Source of the DNA: Clostridiales bacterium
GTDB taxonomy: Bacteria > Bacillota > Clostridia > Lachnospirales > WQUN01
Direction of reading: 5' to 3'
Length of the DNA stretch: 64,000 nt
Assembly: GCA_031269465.1 (NCBI GenBank)
Contig: JAISZB010000175.1
Location: 1-64,000, forward strand
The notes under the pieces were generated by a model. It was not told where the DNA came from, did not search any database, and saw only the letters and a list, made by a program, of their open reading frames with translations. A program made the translations under genes and the position numbers. This document shows, piece by piece, positions 36,397 to 44,512 of this stretch. Position 1 is the first letter of the stretch; every line of letters begins with the position of its first letter.

Positions 36397-37593
36397 ATGT
36401 TCAACGTGATGCAACTGGCCGCATGCATCATAATTTTCGTAGGCTCCATAATTGCAAGCGTCGCTGGATTTGCGGCGATTAACGCATTTATGAGCCCCCT
36501 GTCAAATGGCATCGAAGTGAAATTCTTATCAGCCGCCACTTCCGGCAATGAGATCTCGGTTGCAGTCTCAATCAGGGATGTTATAGGAGGACGGCTCAGC
36601 TATTTGTCCAATATGGAGCCTTCGCTTCTTCGCGGAGGGATTTCGATGCTTGAAAGCTCCTCCTTGGCGGCAAAAAGCGATATCAGAGACGCAAGGCTTG
36701 TCGTCATAAATTACGACGCATCTTCAGAAACTGCCTACGCGGCCATTTTGGCTAGATCAAGCAATGAGTTTTCTGAAGGCGACAATATAGAGCTTTCAAT
36801 CAAGGGGTTGCTGATGGGAAGCATGAATAGGCTCAGAATAGAATCGGAGCTGGATTTGATTAAAATGAGCGAAAGAAAGCTTCCGGGAACCCTGGCTTAC
36901 GCCCTGCAACTTCCCAGATGGGCGCCATTAATGCTTCCAAAGGACGGACTCACGGTAGAAACCCCTCCTTTGAGCTGGCTGAAGATAACAAATGCCGGCT
37001 ACATAGAAGAGCAGTTTCATCTTCAGTACACTGTGTCAGAAGAAGCGCTTAAATACAATTTCAAAGGCTTCCACCTCCTATTGAAAGACGGCGAGGAGCA
37101 AACCTTCAGTTCATACAGCTTCAAGGATCAGGGCGTCGGTCGTTCAGAGCTTGTTTTTGACATAAGCCCTTCCGCTCTCGCAGAGTCCTCCTTGGCGCTA
37201 GATTACTGCCCGGTGCAAGTTTTAAGCGGCGAATGGAAAGTTAAGTTTATCTTGACCCCAGAAATGAAGAGCAATGCTATAGTTTCCAGGAATTCAAGCG
37301 GCACTGCAAGAAATTTGATAATTAGGGCAAATCAATTCGATACTTATATCAGCTTAATCTATGCGCTCAATGCAGATGACCCTGAAGGAGAAAAAGCTAA
37401 AAAAAGATTCTTGAATAATGATGTGTTCCTGATGACTGAGGATAATGAGGCAATTCCCCTAACGCTTGTATCCTCAGCTTCATGCAAAATTTCCAACTCT
37501 GAAATTTTATTTGATCTTACATACTCCAGCAACAGGCTGCTTCCTGAGAGCCTTCTGTCAATTTCGTTCGACACAGAAGAATATTTCTTTTGA
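36397..37593 (+). CDS. Hypothetical single-pass membrane protein with large extracytoplasmic part
   Basis: 398 residues from ATG 36397. A transmembrane helix lies at about 5-28 (LAACIIIFVGSIIASVAGFAA), followed by about 370 residues of mainly beta-strand, weakly repetitive sequence that should lie outside the membrane. The topology is like anti-sigma factors with DUF4179-type domains, but I cannot confirm this. The frame is open a further 28 codons upstream (AIQTDSNELLHSAAEVEGSA and on to GERKR), ending in a basic patch just before the helix as expected for a cytoplasmic tail. AAGGAGG (36304-36310 region) precedes this extension, yet no ATG, GTG or TTG follows at proper spacing. The true start is therefore unsettled. 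A strong terminator follows. Confidence 0.7.
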   Translation: MFNVMQLAACIIIFVGSIIASVAGFAAINAFMSPLSNGIEVKFLSAATSGNEISVAVSIRDVIGGRLSYLSNMEPSLLRGGISMLESSSLAAKSDIRDARLVVINYDASSETAYAAILARSSNEFSEGDNIELSIKGLLMGSMNRLRIESELDLIKMSERKLPGTLAYALQLPRWAPLMLPKDGLTVETPPLSWLKITNAGYIEEQFHLQYTVSEEALKYNFKGFHLLLKDGEEQTFSSYSFKDQGVGRSELVFDISPSALAESSLALDYCPVQVLSGEWKVKFILTPEMKSNAIVSRNSSGTARNLIIRANQFDTYISLIYALNADDPEGEKAKKRFLNNDVFLMTEDNEAIPLTLVSSASCKISNSEILFDLTYSSNRLLPESLLSISFDTEEYFF

Positions 37594-37655
37594 TTTTGAA
37601 AAAATGATTGTGCCAGCTTGCACGCTTCATATGCTGACGCGCATAGGAAAGCATA

Positions 37656-37687
37656 AATAAAGAGAACCCAGAGGGGTTCTCTTTATT
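37656..37687 (+). terminator. Intrinsic terminator
   Basis: 14-bp stem AATAAAGAGAACCC / GGGTTCTCTTTATT with loop AGAG, 62 bases after the stop of the membrane protein gene. Its AT-rich base gives a T-rich tail in both directions. Confidence 0.85.
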
Positions 37688-37854
37688 CATTCTGGCTAAG
37701 GGAGCGGCTAGCTTTCGATCTCCCGCGCCGCCGCGCTTTAGGCTTCATTCAATTTTAATCGCCTTCTTCCATGGAATCCAGGTAAATCTCTAGGCGCAGG
37801 ATTTGTCAGGAATGAAAATTTTTGCTCTGAATTTATTGGCAGCCTGGCTTTCAT

Positions 37855-37978
37855 GAGGATTTTCATAGAATATTGCCTATTTGGGAGTTTGATTATGCAG
37901 CGAGTGTGATTGATATCGGCATTTTGCGCCACTCATTGAATAATCAACAAAAAAGGAGCATTGAATGAAAATCAATAT
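37855..37978 (+). repeat. P element, full copy
   Basis: GAGGATTTTCATAGAATATTGCC opens it (left part) and TGAATGAAAATCAATATAG closes it. Core GATATCGGCATT, arms GGAGTTTGATTATGCAGCG and GAATAATCAACAAAAAAGG. Confidence 0.75.
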
Positions 37979-38286
37979 AGAAAAGAAAAGCCACGCCTTT
38001 AGGGTGTGCAGCCTGCTCCCGCCGACTAAAGACGCTGGGGCTTCTCGCTCAACGCGCACAGCGGCGCGAGCATAAGCGAGCCAGCCCCGTGCGACCTGCG
38101 GTTTGCATAAGGCTTGCCATGCCGGAGGCAAGCTTCCTTCAGATTCCTGCCTCCGGCGGGCGGCCCCCTGCCTTTGGCCTGCGGTTTCTGGCTCCAAGCC
38201 CGCAGCGATCTTCTGTCGGCTAGAAGCGCGCATAAATGGAATCCCAGCAAAGCTCCGTTTTTTTCATGCCATATAATGATTTTCAT

Positions 38287-38325
38287 ATGAACCTATATGA
38301 GGCTGCGCTTCACCGCCAAGAATAA
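38287..38325 (+). repeat. S repeat
   Basis: TGAACCTATATGAGGCTGCGCTTCACCGCCAAGAATAAAA-type copy, diverged from 12930 and 43786. It follows TTTTCATA, as does the copy at 43786. Confidence 0.5.
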
Positions 38326-38333
38326 AAGTTATC

Positions 38334-38466
38334 TATACTGCTTTTCATATAAAATTACTTTTTTTTAAGCTTGATTATACAGAGTGCAAAATGCCGAGAA
38401 AGGCATTTCGCACCACTCAATGGATAATCAAGCTCCAAAATAGAACATTTGATGAAAAGCGGTATA
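38334..38466 (+). repeat. P element, full copy
   Basis: TATACTGCTTTTCATATAAA to TGATGAAAAGCGGTATA, one of the closest to the consensus. Core ATGCCGAGAAAGGCAT has lost symmetry at the centre. Confidence 0.88.
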
Positions 38467-38741
38467 AACTGACGCTTATGAAAGTTCTGATTTTAGAGCT
38501 AGATTATCAAGCGTTTCAAAGGTATAAACAGACTCCAGAATCGGAACTTGTCAAGCAAATCAGCGCAGGCGCAAAATATTTGAATTAGCATGTTTATTAT
38601 TTTATTAGTCCACATTATATGACAATAAGTTGCAAATTTCCATTATATGAGATATAATCATTATATTGCTGTTCATTTTTCTATTATTCGACACATTATG
38701 ATTAATAAATTTCTGATTGAACAAAAGAGAGGAGCATTCCA

Positions 38742-39812
38742 ATGGACGCAAAGCATAAACTGCTAAAAATTGTGCAGGAGCAAGGAAAGGAGATCTATTC
38801 AGATTTAACGCAACTTGAAGCCTGCATGATAGAAGCTGAATTTGAAGCAGCCTTTATAGTTCAAATAACTGCCATTTTAAAAACAGGATGCCTAAACAAA
38901 GCAATCATTGAGAATCGGCGTGAAATATCTCAAAATACGAAACGCCTGTTGCGCAGGCAAATAAGCAAATTATATGAAATCTCAGAATCTGAGCTTGCAG
39001 AATCTTTGTCATGCATTTTTTATTCTCTGGAATTGCAGTCAGAACCCCTAGAGTCTGAAAGACTTGAAGTTCTTGAAGATTCTAAATTCAAAGATTTGCT
39101 TATGGCTGCCAGGCAAGGCGAACCTGCCGCCCAGAACCGATTGGGCGGCATGTATTTGGCGGGTGACGGCGTTTCTCAGAGCGACGCTGTAGCGCTCGTC
39201 TGGTTCCGCAAGGCTGCAGAACAGGGCGAAGCCAATTCCCAGTATAACTTAGGAAGCATGTATTCTTGCGGAATTGGAACTATTCAGAGCGACGCGAGGG
39301 CTGCCGCTTGGTTCTTAAAGGCCGCGAAGCAAGGATTAGCCGACGCCCAGTACCGCTTGGGATGCATGCATGCTAGCGGCAGAGGAGTCAAGCAAAGCGA
39401 TGCGGCGGCGGCTGAATTGTTTCGAAAGGCTGCGGAGCAGGGCTTGCCGGATGCGCAGTACGCCTTGGGTTCTATGTTTTTGAGGGGTTCTGGCGTCAAC
39501 CAAAGCAACTCCGACGCAATCACCTGGCTTCGCCAAGCCGCAGAACAAGGACATGCCGCAGCGCAGCAATGCTTAGGCCTCATGTATTTGGATGGCAGAG
39601 GCATTATGCAAAGCGATGCGGATGCTGCCGCCTGGTTTCGCCAAGCCGCTGAGCAAGGATACGCCGAAGCCCAAAACGGTTTGGGCTTGATGCACTCCAC
39701 AGGCCGGGGGGTCAGAAAAGACTTTTCTGAAGCGGCGTCCTGGTTCAGAAAAGCTGCAGAGCAAGGCTTTGCGGAGGCTCAAGAAAATATGGACAGGTTA
39801 ATGGGGATGTGA
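38742..39812 (+). CDS. Sel1-repeat protein
   Basis: 356 residues. The N-terminal 115 are helical and charged and I do not recognise them. From about 120 there are six full Sel1/TPR-like repeats of 36 residues and a partial seventh, each of the form A.AQ..LG.MY..G.G....(D/N)..A..W..KAAEQG. Such solenoids mediate protein-protein contacts. No signal peptide is present, so the protein is probably cytosolic. AGAGAGGAGCATTCCA precedes the ATG. The repeats are very similar to each other, suggesting recent duplication. Confidence 0.9.
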   Translation: MDAKHKLLKIVQEQGKEIYSDLTQLEACMIEAEFEAAFIVQITAILKTGCLNKAIIENRREISQNTKRLLRRQISKLYEISESELAESLSCIFYSLELQSEPLESERLEVLEDSKFKDLLMAARQGEPAAQNRLGGMYLAGDGVSQSDAVALVWFRKAAEQGEANSQYNLGSMYSCGIGTIQSDARAAAWFLKAAKQGLADAQYRLGCMHASGRGVKQSDAAAAELFRKAAEQGLPDAQYALGSMFLRGSGVNQSNSDAITWLRQAAEQGHAAAQQCLGLMYLDGRGIMQSDADAAAWFRQAAEQGYAEAQNGLGLMHSTGRGVRKDFSEAASWFRKAAEQGFAEAQENMDRLMGM

Positions 39813-39821
39813 CAATACATG

Positions 39822-39921
39822 CTATGATTATCCACTTTCAAGGCGCGAAATGCCGACATCCGCATCGCGCTCGCTGTACATTCAATCTCCCGCTCAGGAA
39901 GTGCATATGCAAATCGGCATC
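39822..39921. repeat. P-element relative, degenerate
   Basis: GATTATCCACTTTCAAGGCGCGAAATGCCGACATCCGCAT, a left arm and core, followed by GCTCGCTGTACATTCAATCTCC and GTGCATATGCAAATCGGCA. Confidence 0.55.
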
Positions 39922-39978
39922 TTGAATGAGCTGCCTGCAAAATCCCTGCTTTCCATTGCCAGCAACTGCTCTAGAGCG

Positions 39979-40011
39979 AAAAGCCAAGCTTTACGAGCCA
40001 GCTTGGCTTTT
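39979..40011. terminator. Bidirectional terminator between convergent genes
   Basis: 12-bp stem AAAAGCCAAGCT / AGCTTGGCTTTT around a 9-base loop. The ends give TTTT on both strands. It lies 18 bases from the end of the minus-strand coupling-protein gene and 166 from the Sel1 gene. Confidence 0.7.
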
Positions 40012-40029
40012 AGAAAATGAATTGAGGTT

Positions 40030-41496
40030 CTAGAAGTCGAAAGCAAACTCCAAACCAAAGCGATCCTCTATAAATTTATCTATTTCAAATACATTCACCC
40101 TGATATTTCTAAGCGTCGGAAACTCAGGCGCTGAAGCTGTTTTCGGAAGATTCATTTCAAAGTTTGGCGTCAGCTGGGTTACAAACGGAAAATCCATATC
40201 CCTCCTGAAAACAAGCGCCTCTCTCATGCGAAGCATTCCGAATTCATACGGTTCAACAAGAGGCCTTGCCGAAACTTGGCCATTTGGGAGTTCGACGTAC
40301 ACCACGCCGCATTCCCTTGAAAGCATCTCTTTAAGTTGAATTCCCTAGGCATTGTAGTAAATCTTTGTCAGACAGTTTGAAAATATCGTCTCCATCTCAT
40401 CACTGCTGTATTTCGACTGAAGTTGCGAAAGGTTTTGTATGAAAAGCAGGAATCGGATGTTGTATCCTCTGGCAAGAGATATCCGCTGGGGGAAGTCATT
40501 CAAAACCAGGTTCCCAAACTCGTCCAAAACGAAGTTGAATCTTCTTGCAAGCCGATTGTCCGGCTCTTCCTGTGCGTAGTGGACAAGCATGTTGTATGCC
40601 TGGCTGACAAAGCAGGAGACAATCGGTGAAAAAGCGCTGGAGCCCCCCGGACATATTATATAGACGATGGTTTTCTCCTTGCTCAGTTCTTTAAAGCTGA
40701 AATCCATTCCAGAAAGCATTTTGGAAAGGCCTTGAGAAGCCAAGAATATCCTTTTTGCCCTCCTATCTGTGGATATTATGCAACTTCTAGTGTTAGGGGC
40801 GACATTTATAGTTCCAACAACGCTAGTATACGCGATAGAATTCTTATCTTTCTTTGAAAAGTACTTCTTGAGCACAGTATCGTTGCCCTGCATAGATTCT
40901 CCTATAGAAGACATATAAGCGATGGATCTCATATTTATCTCAGATTCCTCAGCATCTTCAAATGCCGCCATAATAAGCCCGTTAGTGTACTCCACGCTTG
41001 AAAGATCCCAGTAACGATCCTTCGCCTTGGGATCGGAGCAAATGCCGTAAGCTATGTCATAAACTAACAACGCCGCTTCGTCTACATCCTTTATAGTTCC
41101 GCCCTTATAGATCTGGTACGGTTCGCTCAGCGGATTCCAGCAGTGGCTTCTTAAGGGATCAGAAAAATTCAGAACTACTATTTTGTAGCCCATTTCCTTT
41201 GCAATGCCGCTTGTAGCAGCATACAACTCACTTTTAATATCCGTTGCAATCACCGATTCACCGCAGCGAAGCATTGATATTATAGCCGGTATGGCTCCTT
41301 CGCTGCTCTTCCCCGTTCCTGTAGAGCCGACAGCCAATGCATGGGACTCACTGTTGTCCGTATACATGATATCGCGGCTACTCCAAATGGGTATGCCGCA
41401 GCCAGCAAACTTTCCTGTTGCAAGTTTGCTGGCGACGCATCCTTGAAGGAACTCTTCCTGCGTCGCAAACCTTGCGCCGCTTATCACTTTAGACAT
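40030..41496 (-). pseudogene. VirD4/TraG-type conjugative coupling protein with in-frame amber codon
   Basis: Hexameric ATPase family that hands DNA-relaxase complexes to a type IV secretion channel. ATG 41496 is preceded by GGAGGTATTAT. Residues 1-383 hold the P-loop GSTGTGKSS (about 57-65), the typical TDIKSELYAATSGIAKEMGY, the RYWDLSSVEYTNGLIMA region and the Walker B part FNFVLDEFGNL. After IYYNA stands TAG (40345-40347). The same frame goes on 104 codons without loss of protein character (GIQLKEMLSRECGVVYVELP to GLEFAFDF) and ends at 40030. The usual N-terminal transmembrane helices are absent, as in soluble coupling proteins. Either one nonsense mutation has cut the protein or the codon is read through. 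No relaxase or other transfer genes are seen in the window. Confidence 0.8.
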
Positions 41497-41515
41497 ATAA
41501 TACCTCCATTAGCAC

Positions 41516-41608
41516 CGATTCTCATAGTAAATTTCTGTTTTGCGGCTTGAATATAAAGCTTGAAGATCAACCTCCAAAATAGGAATATTTATTTGCAAGT
41601 CATTAGCT
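41516..41608. repeat. P-element relative, degenerate
   Basis: GATTCTCATAGTAAATTTCTG with GCGGCTTGAATATAAAGC on the left, GATCAACCTCCAAAATAGGAA and TTTGCAAGTCATTAG on the right. The core is missing. Confidence 0.45.
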
Positions 41609-41837
41609 CTGTGAAAAGCTCCAGGATCATTTGGGGTGCAGGTAAAAACTTAGTGCCGGACTTCAGCCATGGCCTAGAAGGGCTCTCATTAATAGCGTGA
41701 ATGAAAAATATAGCGAAGGTTCGAAGAACCGAAGAGCCAAAGTAAAAATCTGCACACTCTCTTTCGGAAAGCGGTATTCTTCTGGCAATGCCAGCTTCAA
41801 ATCTGATATAGTCAGGGAACAACTGGACAATATTATA

Positions 41838-41948
41838 CTATCGATTTTGGAGCTTGACTGTCCACTGGGCTGTGCAAAATGCCGATATAAATCGCACTCG
41901 CTGTATAATCAAGCTCCAAAAAAGGTAATTTTCTATGGAAAGCTGCAT
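41838..41948 (-). repeat. P element, left terminus missing
   Basis: GGAGCTTGACTGTCCACTGGGC, core ATGCCGATATAAATCGC, GTATAATCAAGCTCC and TTTTCTATGGAAAGCTGCATA. The outer left arm is reduced to CTATCGATTTT. Confidence 0.75.
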
Positions 41949-42118
41949 AACTAAGCGGCGCAAGTAAATGCTGATTTGCAGCCATATGCCTGCTTTAGAG
42001 CTTTTCTACCCGCTTTCACGCTCTTCAAAAAACATTCATATGCAAATCTCCCATGCCTCATCTGAGAATTCAGCGCTGCCTCTTAGGCCATCGCCGATTT
42101 CAGAGCTTGGAATGCAGC

Positions 42119-42970
42119 TTATTTAGTCTCCGAAAGCTCTTGCAGCTCAAATCCAATGACTTTCGATTCTGGGCTTTCGGCTAGAATTCTGTTTGAATAT
42201 TCTACAGAATTCATGTAGCGCTCGAGAGTCTCGCTATTGATTGATTCTTCTTTTCTCTTTAGCGCGACGCTTAATATTTCCATGGCGGCAAGTTCAGCTG
42301 ACTTGTATCCGGCGAAAGCGCCCCCCGTCCTCACCTTCTGCATGATTTCTACCAATTTCGGATAGGCTTCAGAGGATAGGCTATGTCCGTATTTTAAGAA
42401 GACTTCTATTGCCCTGGCTGCCACGTGGATCCCCTTTGACTTCCCAAACGCCAGCTCTCTTATAACCAGGCGTTTGGACAATTCCCTCCTCAGATTATCC
42501 AAGTCAGACTTTCCATCAGCCCAGAATGCAAATATAATGTCATCAATATTTCGCTCAGCGCAGCTAAGAACCTCTGAAAGCGCAAAATTGGAATCTTTGC
42601 CGCGCACTCGCGAGACATCAATTGCGGCTAATCCTCTAAAGCGCCCTAATCTTCGGGCGTCTTCAACCTTCGATTCAAAATCCTCTGAAATCGTCCGGTT
42701 CAGCATAGGATCTACCTTGAAATCTATGACATCTTTCCTTCCATTGAAAGAAAATATGCCGGATTCCTTCAAAAAAGCCGCCATGTCTCTGACCAGCTCT
42801 ATAGCGCCGCAGCCATCGTCGATTGATACAAGCACAGAGCCTACGATGTTGCCCGCGCAGAATCCGCCTCTGCTTAAAGCGGATTCCGCAAGCGCCCTCA
42901 GTTCGCTCTTGAATTCGATATACTCCTGCTCTTCTAAAGGGTAAACCCTTGCAGGATTTACAGAGTCCAT
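42119..42970 (-). CDS. AAA-like protein without visible P-loop
   Basis: 283 residues, ATG preceded by GGGGGAGATTGA. The region 45-70 (GSVLVSIDDGCGAIELVRDM) has the place and shape of a nucleotide-binding P-loop but lacks the GKT/S. A conserved-looking LAAIDVSRVRG near residue 117 and IIFAFWADGKSDLDNLRREL near 145 recall the Walker B and sensor regions of AAA proteins that are found without ATP-binding residues in Clostridia. I cannot name a family with confidence. It lies upstream of the coupling protein on the same strand, 620 bases away, and might belong to the same former element. Confidence 0.6.
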   Translation of the reverse strand: MDSVNPARVYPLEEQEYIEFKSELRALAESALSRGGFCAGNIVGSVLVSIDDGCGAIELVRDMAAFLKESGIFSFNGRKDVIDFKVDPMLNRTISEDFESKVEDARRLGRFRGLAAIDVSRVRGKDSNFALSEVLSCAERNIDDIIFAFWADGKSDLDNLRRELSKRLVIRELAFGKSKGIHVAARAIEVFLKYGHSLSSEAYPKLVEIMQKVRTGGAFAGYKSAELAAMEILSVALKRKEESINSETLERYMNSVEYSNRILAESPESKVIGFELQELSETK

Positions 42971-43524
42971 TCAATCTCCCCCTTAATGCGGAAATCCCGG
43001 CTTGTCCATACAACATATGCTGACTTCTTGCGAAAGAAAAGAACTATGAAAGTTTCACTCCTACATATAAAATATTTGCAAAAATATTCCTTATTTATAT
43101 AAAATAAGATTTTCATACAGAAAAGGCAGTTAATAAAGACCAGCGCAAATGCATTTCACCTCGAATCAGCATGCGCTAATCCTTTAAAGAAATCTAGGAA
43201 TTGCGAGCTTATCTTCATATTTACGTTTCTAATAAAAACATCTTGATCGGCTCAAGCATTAGCTAGAAATGCATGCTTGTTAATCTCTTGATTCATCCAA
43301 GTATATATACGCGAAAAATGCAGGATTTTCATACTATAATCGGAAATATTTAGAAAATTCGCGTGAGCAGGCAGAGATTGCTTTAGAGGCAGCATGCATC
43401 ATATGTGAGATTTTTCTCAGTCAATAGAAAAACGCTTGCAACTGCAATTTCTCGCAAAGAGGCCAGCCTCAGAAGCATATTTTTCTCCCGCGGACATGCA
43501 CGCGCATGAAAAACGCCTTACGCA

Positions 43525-43622
43525 TTTGGAGCTTGACTGTAGAGCGGGCGCAATTAATATCGTCATCTCGCGGCTTGAAAGTGGATAATGAAGCTAAAAT
43601 AGTTGCATTAAAGCAAATAGGT
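43525..43622. repeat. P element, degenerate
   Basis: TTTGGAGCTTGACTGTAGAGCG, centre AATATCGTCATCTCGC, GTGGATAATGAAGC and GCAAATAGGTATA. The left outer arm is absent. Confidence 0.55.
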
Positions 43623-43623
43623 A

Positions 43624-43750
43624 TATACCTCTTTTCATTAAATGTTTCTTTTTTTGTTGACTGTACTTTGAGTGGTTCGATTGATATCGGCATTTCGCAC
43701 TCGCTGTATAGTCAACAAAAAAAGGCAGTTTTCTATGAAATCATCATATA
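43624..43750 (-). repeat. P element, full copy with covarying arms
   Basis: TATACCTCTTTTCATTAAATG to TTTCTATGAAATCATCATATA. Inner arms TTTTTTTGTTGACTGTA and TATAGTCAACAAAAAAA differ from the consensus GGAGCTTGA / TCAAGCTCC on both sides in a complementary way, so pairing is kept. Confidence 0.82.
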
Positions 43751-43767
43751 CGCTAGGAAAACTTTAG

Positions 43768-43988
43768 ATATACTGCTTTTCATATAAACCCCTATGAAGC
43801 TTCGCTTCACTACTAAGGATGAAAATATTATGCCATTTGTGTGTTTGAGGCATGGACAAATGTCCATAAAATGTATTTTCGTACTAAGCTGCTTTTTGTT
43901 GCTTGATTATACAGCGAGTGCAAAAGCATTTCGCGCCACTTAATGGATAATCATGTTCCAAAAAGGAACATATGAAAAGCGGTATATT
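43768..43988 (+). repeat. P element interrupted by an S repeat
   Basis: TATACTGCTTTTCATATAA (43768-43786) is followed by an S repeat and about 60 other bases, then the element resumes with CTGCTTTTTGTTGCTTGATTATACAGCGAG and continues to ATATGAAAAGCGGTATA. The core is shortened (GCAAAAGCATTTCGC). Confidence 0.7.
43786..43830 (+). repeat. S repeat inside a P element
   Basis: AACCCCTATGAAGCTTCGCTTCACTACTAAGGATGAAAA-type copy, the closest match to 12930-12985 (three substitutions by eye over the shared part). Confidence 0.65.
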
Positions 43989-44454
43989 CATTCGTCATGA
44001 GAATAATTTGATATTAAGGCTTAATGGGAAAAAAGAGTTGCAACAGGCCCAGCCAGCAATTTAGGCTTGGAGTGATAGGCTTTGCGAACGGTTGCTTTTT
44101 TATTTATATATATCATTATTGCATAGGTTAATTTAATTGTCAAATATATTTTTTTTGGTTTTTTAGCTAATCCTTAACCATTTATCTGAGTAGTTCATCT
44201 AGAGCTATAAGCAGTCATACTTATACTGATTTGCAGACAAATGCACCTGATTTTGAAGAAGCTCCCGGCTTTAGCCGTTGTGGTATAAGTCGCGGCTTTG
44301 GCTTTAAGCGCGCCCTTTGGCGCCGACTTTTCATTGCGCGAATGCGCCGGCTTTTTGCGCGCCTTGCTGCATAAAACTAAAAAAACAATGCGATATCCGC
44401 ATCCGGCATAATGCCTGCATATCAGCTTAGTACATTTGACCGCAATCTAATGGG

Positions 44455-44501
44455 CAAAAAAGCTGGATCCTGATTATCCAGCGGATAATCAGGATCCAGC
44501 T
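44455..44501 (-). terminator. Intrinsic terminator of the DnaB-like gene
   Basis: Perfect 19-bp stem AGCTGGATCCTGATTATCC (44461-44479) with its complement at 44483-44501, 3-base loop. On the minus strand it is followed by a run of six T. It lies 12 bases from the gene's stop. Confidence 0.9.
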
Positions 44502-44512
44502 TACTGAAAGCA

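Larger units (their letters stand above)
37594..38741. other. Gene-free stretch with terminator and P elements
   Basis: Includes the terminator at 37656-37687, two P elements (37855-37978, 38334-38466), an S repeat (38287-38325) and a degenerate P-like piece at 38477-38565. 37990-38270 is GC-rich with a 10-bp hairpin, GCCGGAGGCA / TGCCTCCGGC, near 38110-38160. Confidence 0.55.
41497..42118. other. Gene-free stretch with two P-element relatives
   Basis: Between the coupling protein and the AAA-like gene, both on the minus strand. It holds P relatives at 41516-41608 and 41838-41948, and no gene. Confidence 0.55.
42971..44454. other. Gene-free stretch with clustered P elements
   Basis: 1.5 kb without gene. 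42990-43500 is AT-rich with nothing recognised. 43525-43988 is a chain of three P elements, one carrying an S repeat. 44000-44220 is AT-rich. A P-like start (TATACTGATTTGCAGACAAATG) is at 44222. 44270-44350 has short GC-rich palindromes. Confidence 0.55.

Noticed and set aside
1199-43988. CRISPR array
   Set aside because: The repeats are dispersed palindromes of 90-140 bp with irregular spacing of hundreds to thousands of bases, unlike a CRISPR array. No cas genes are visible.
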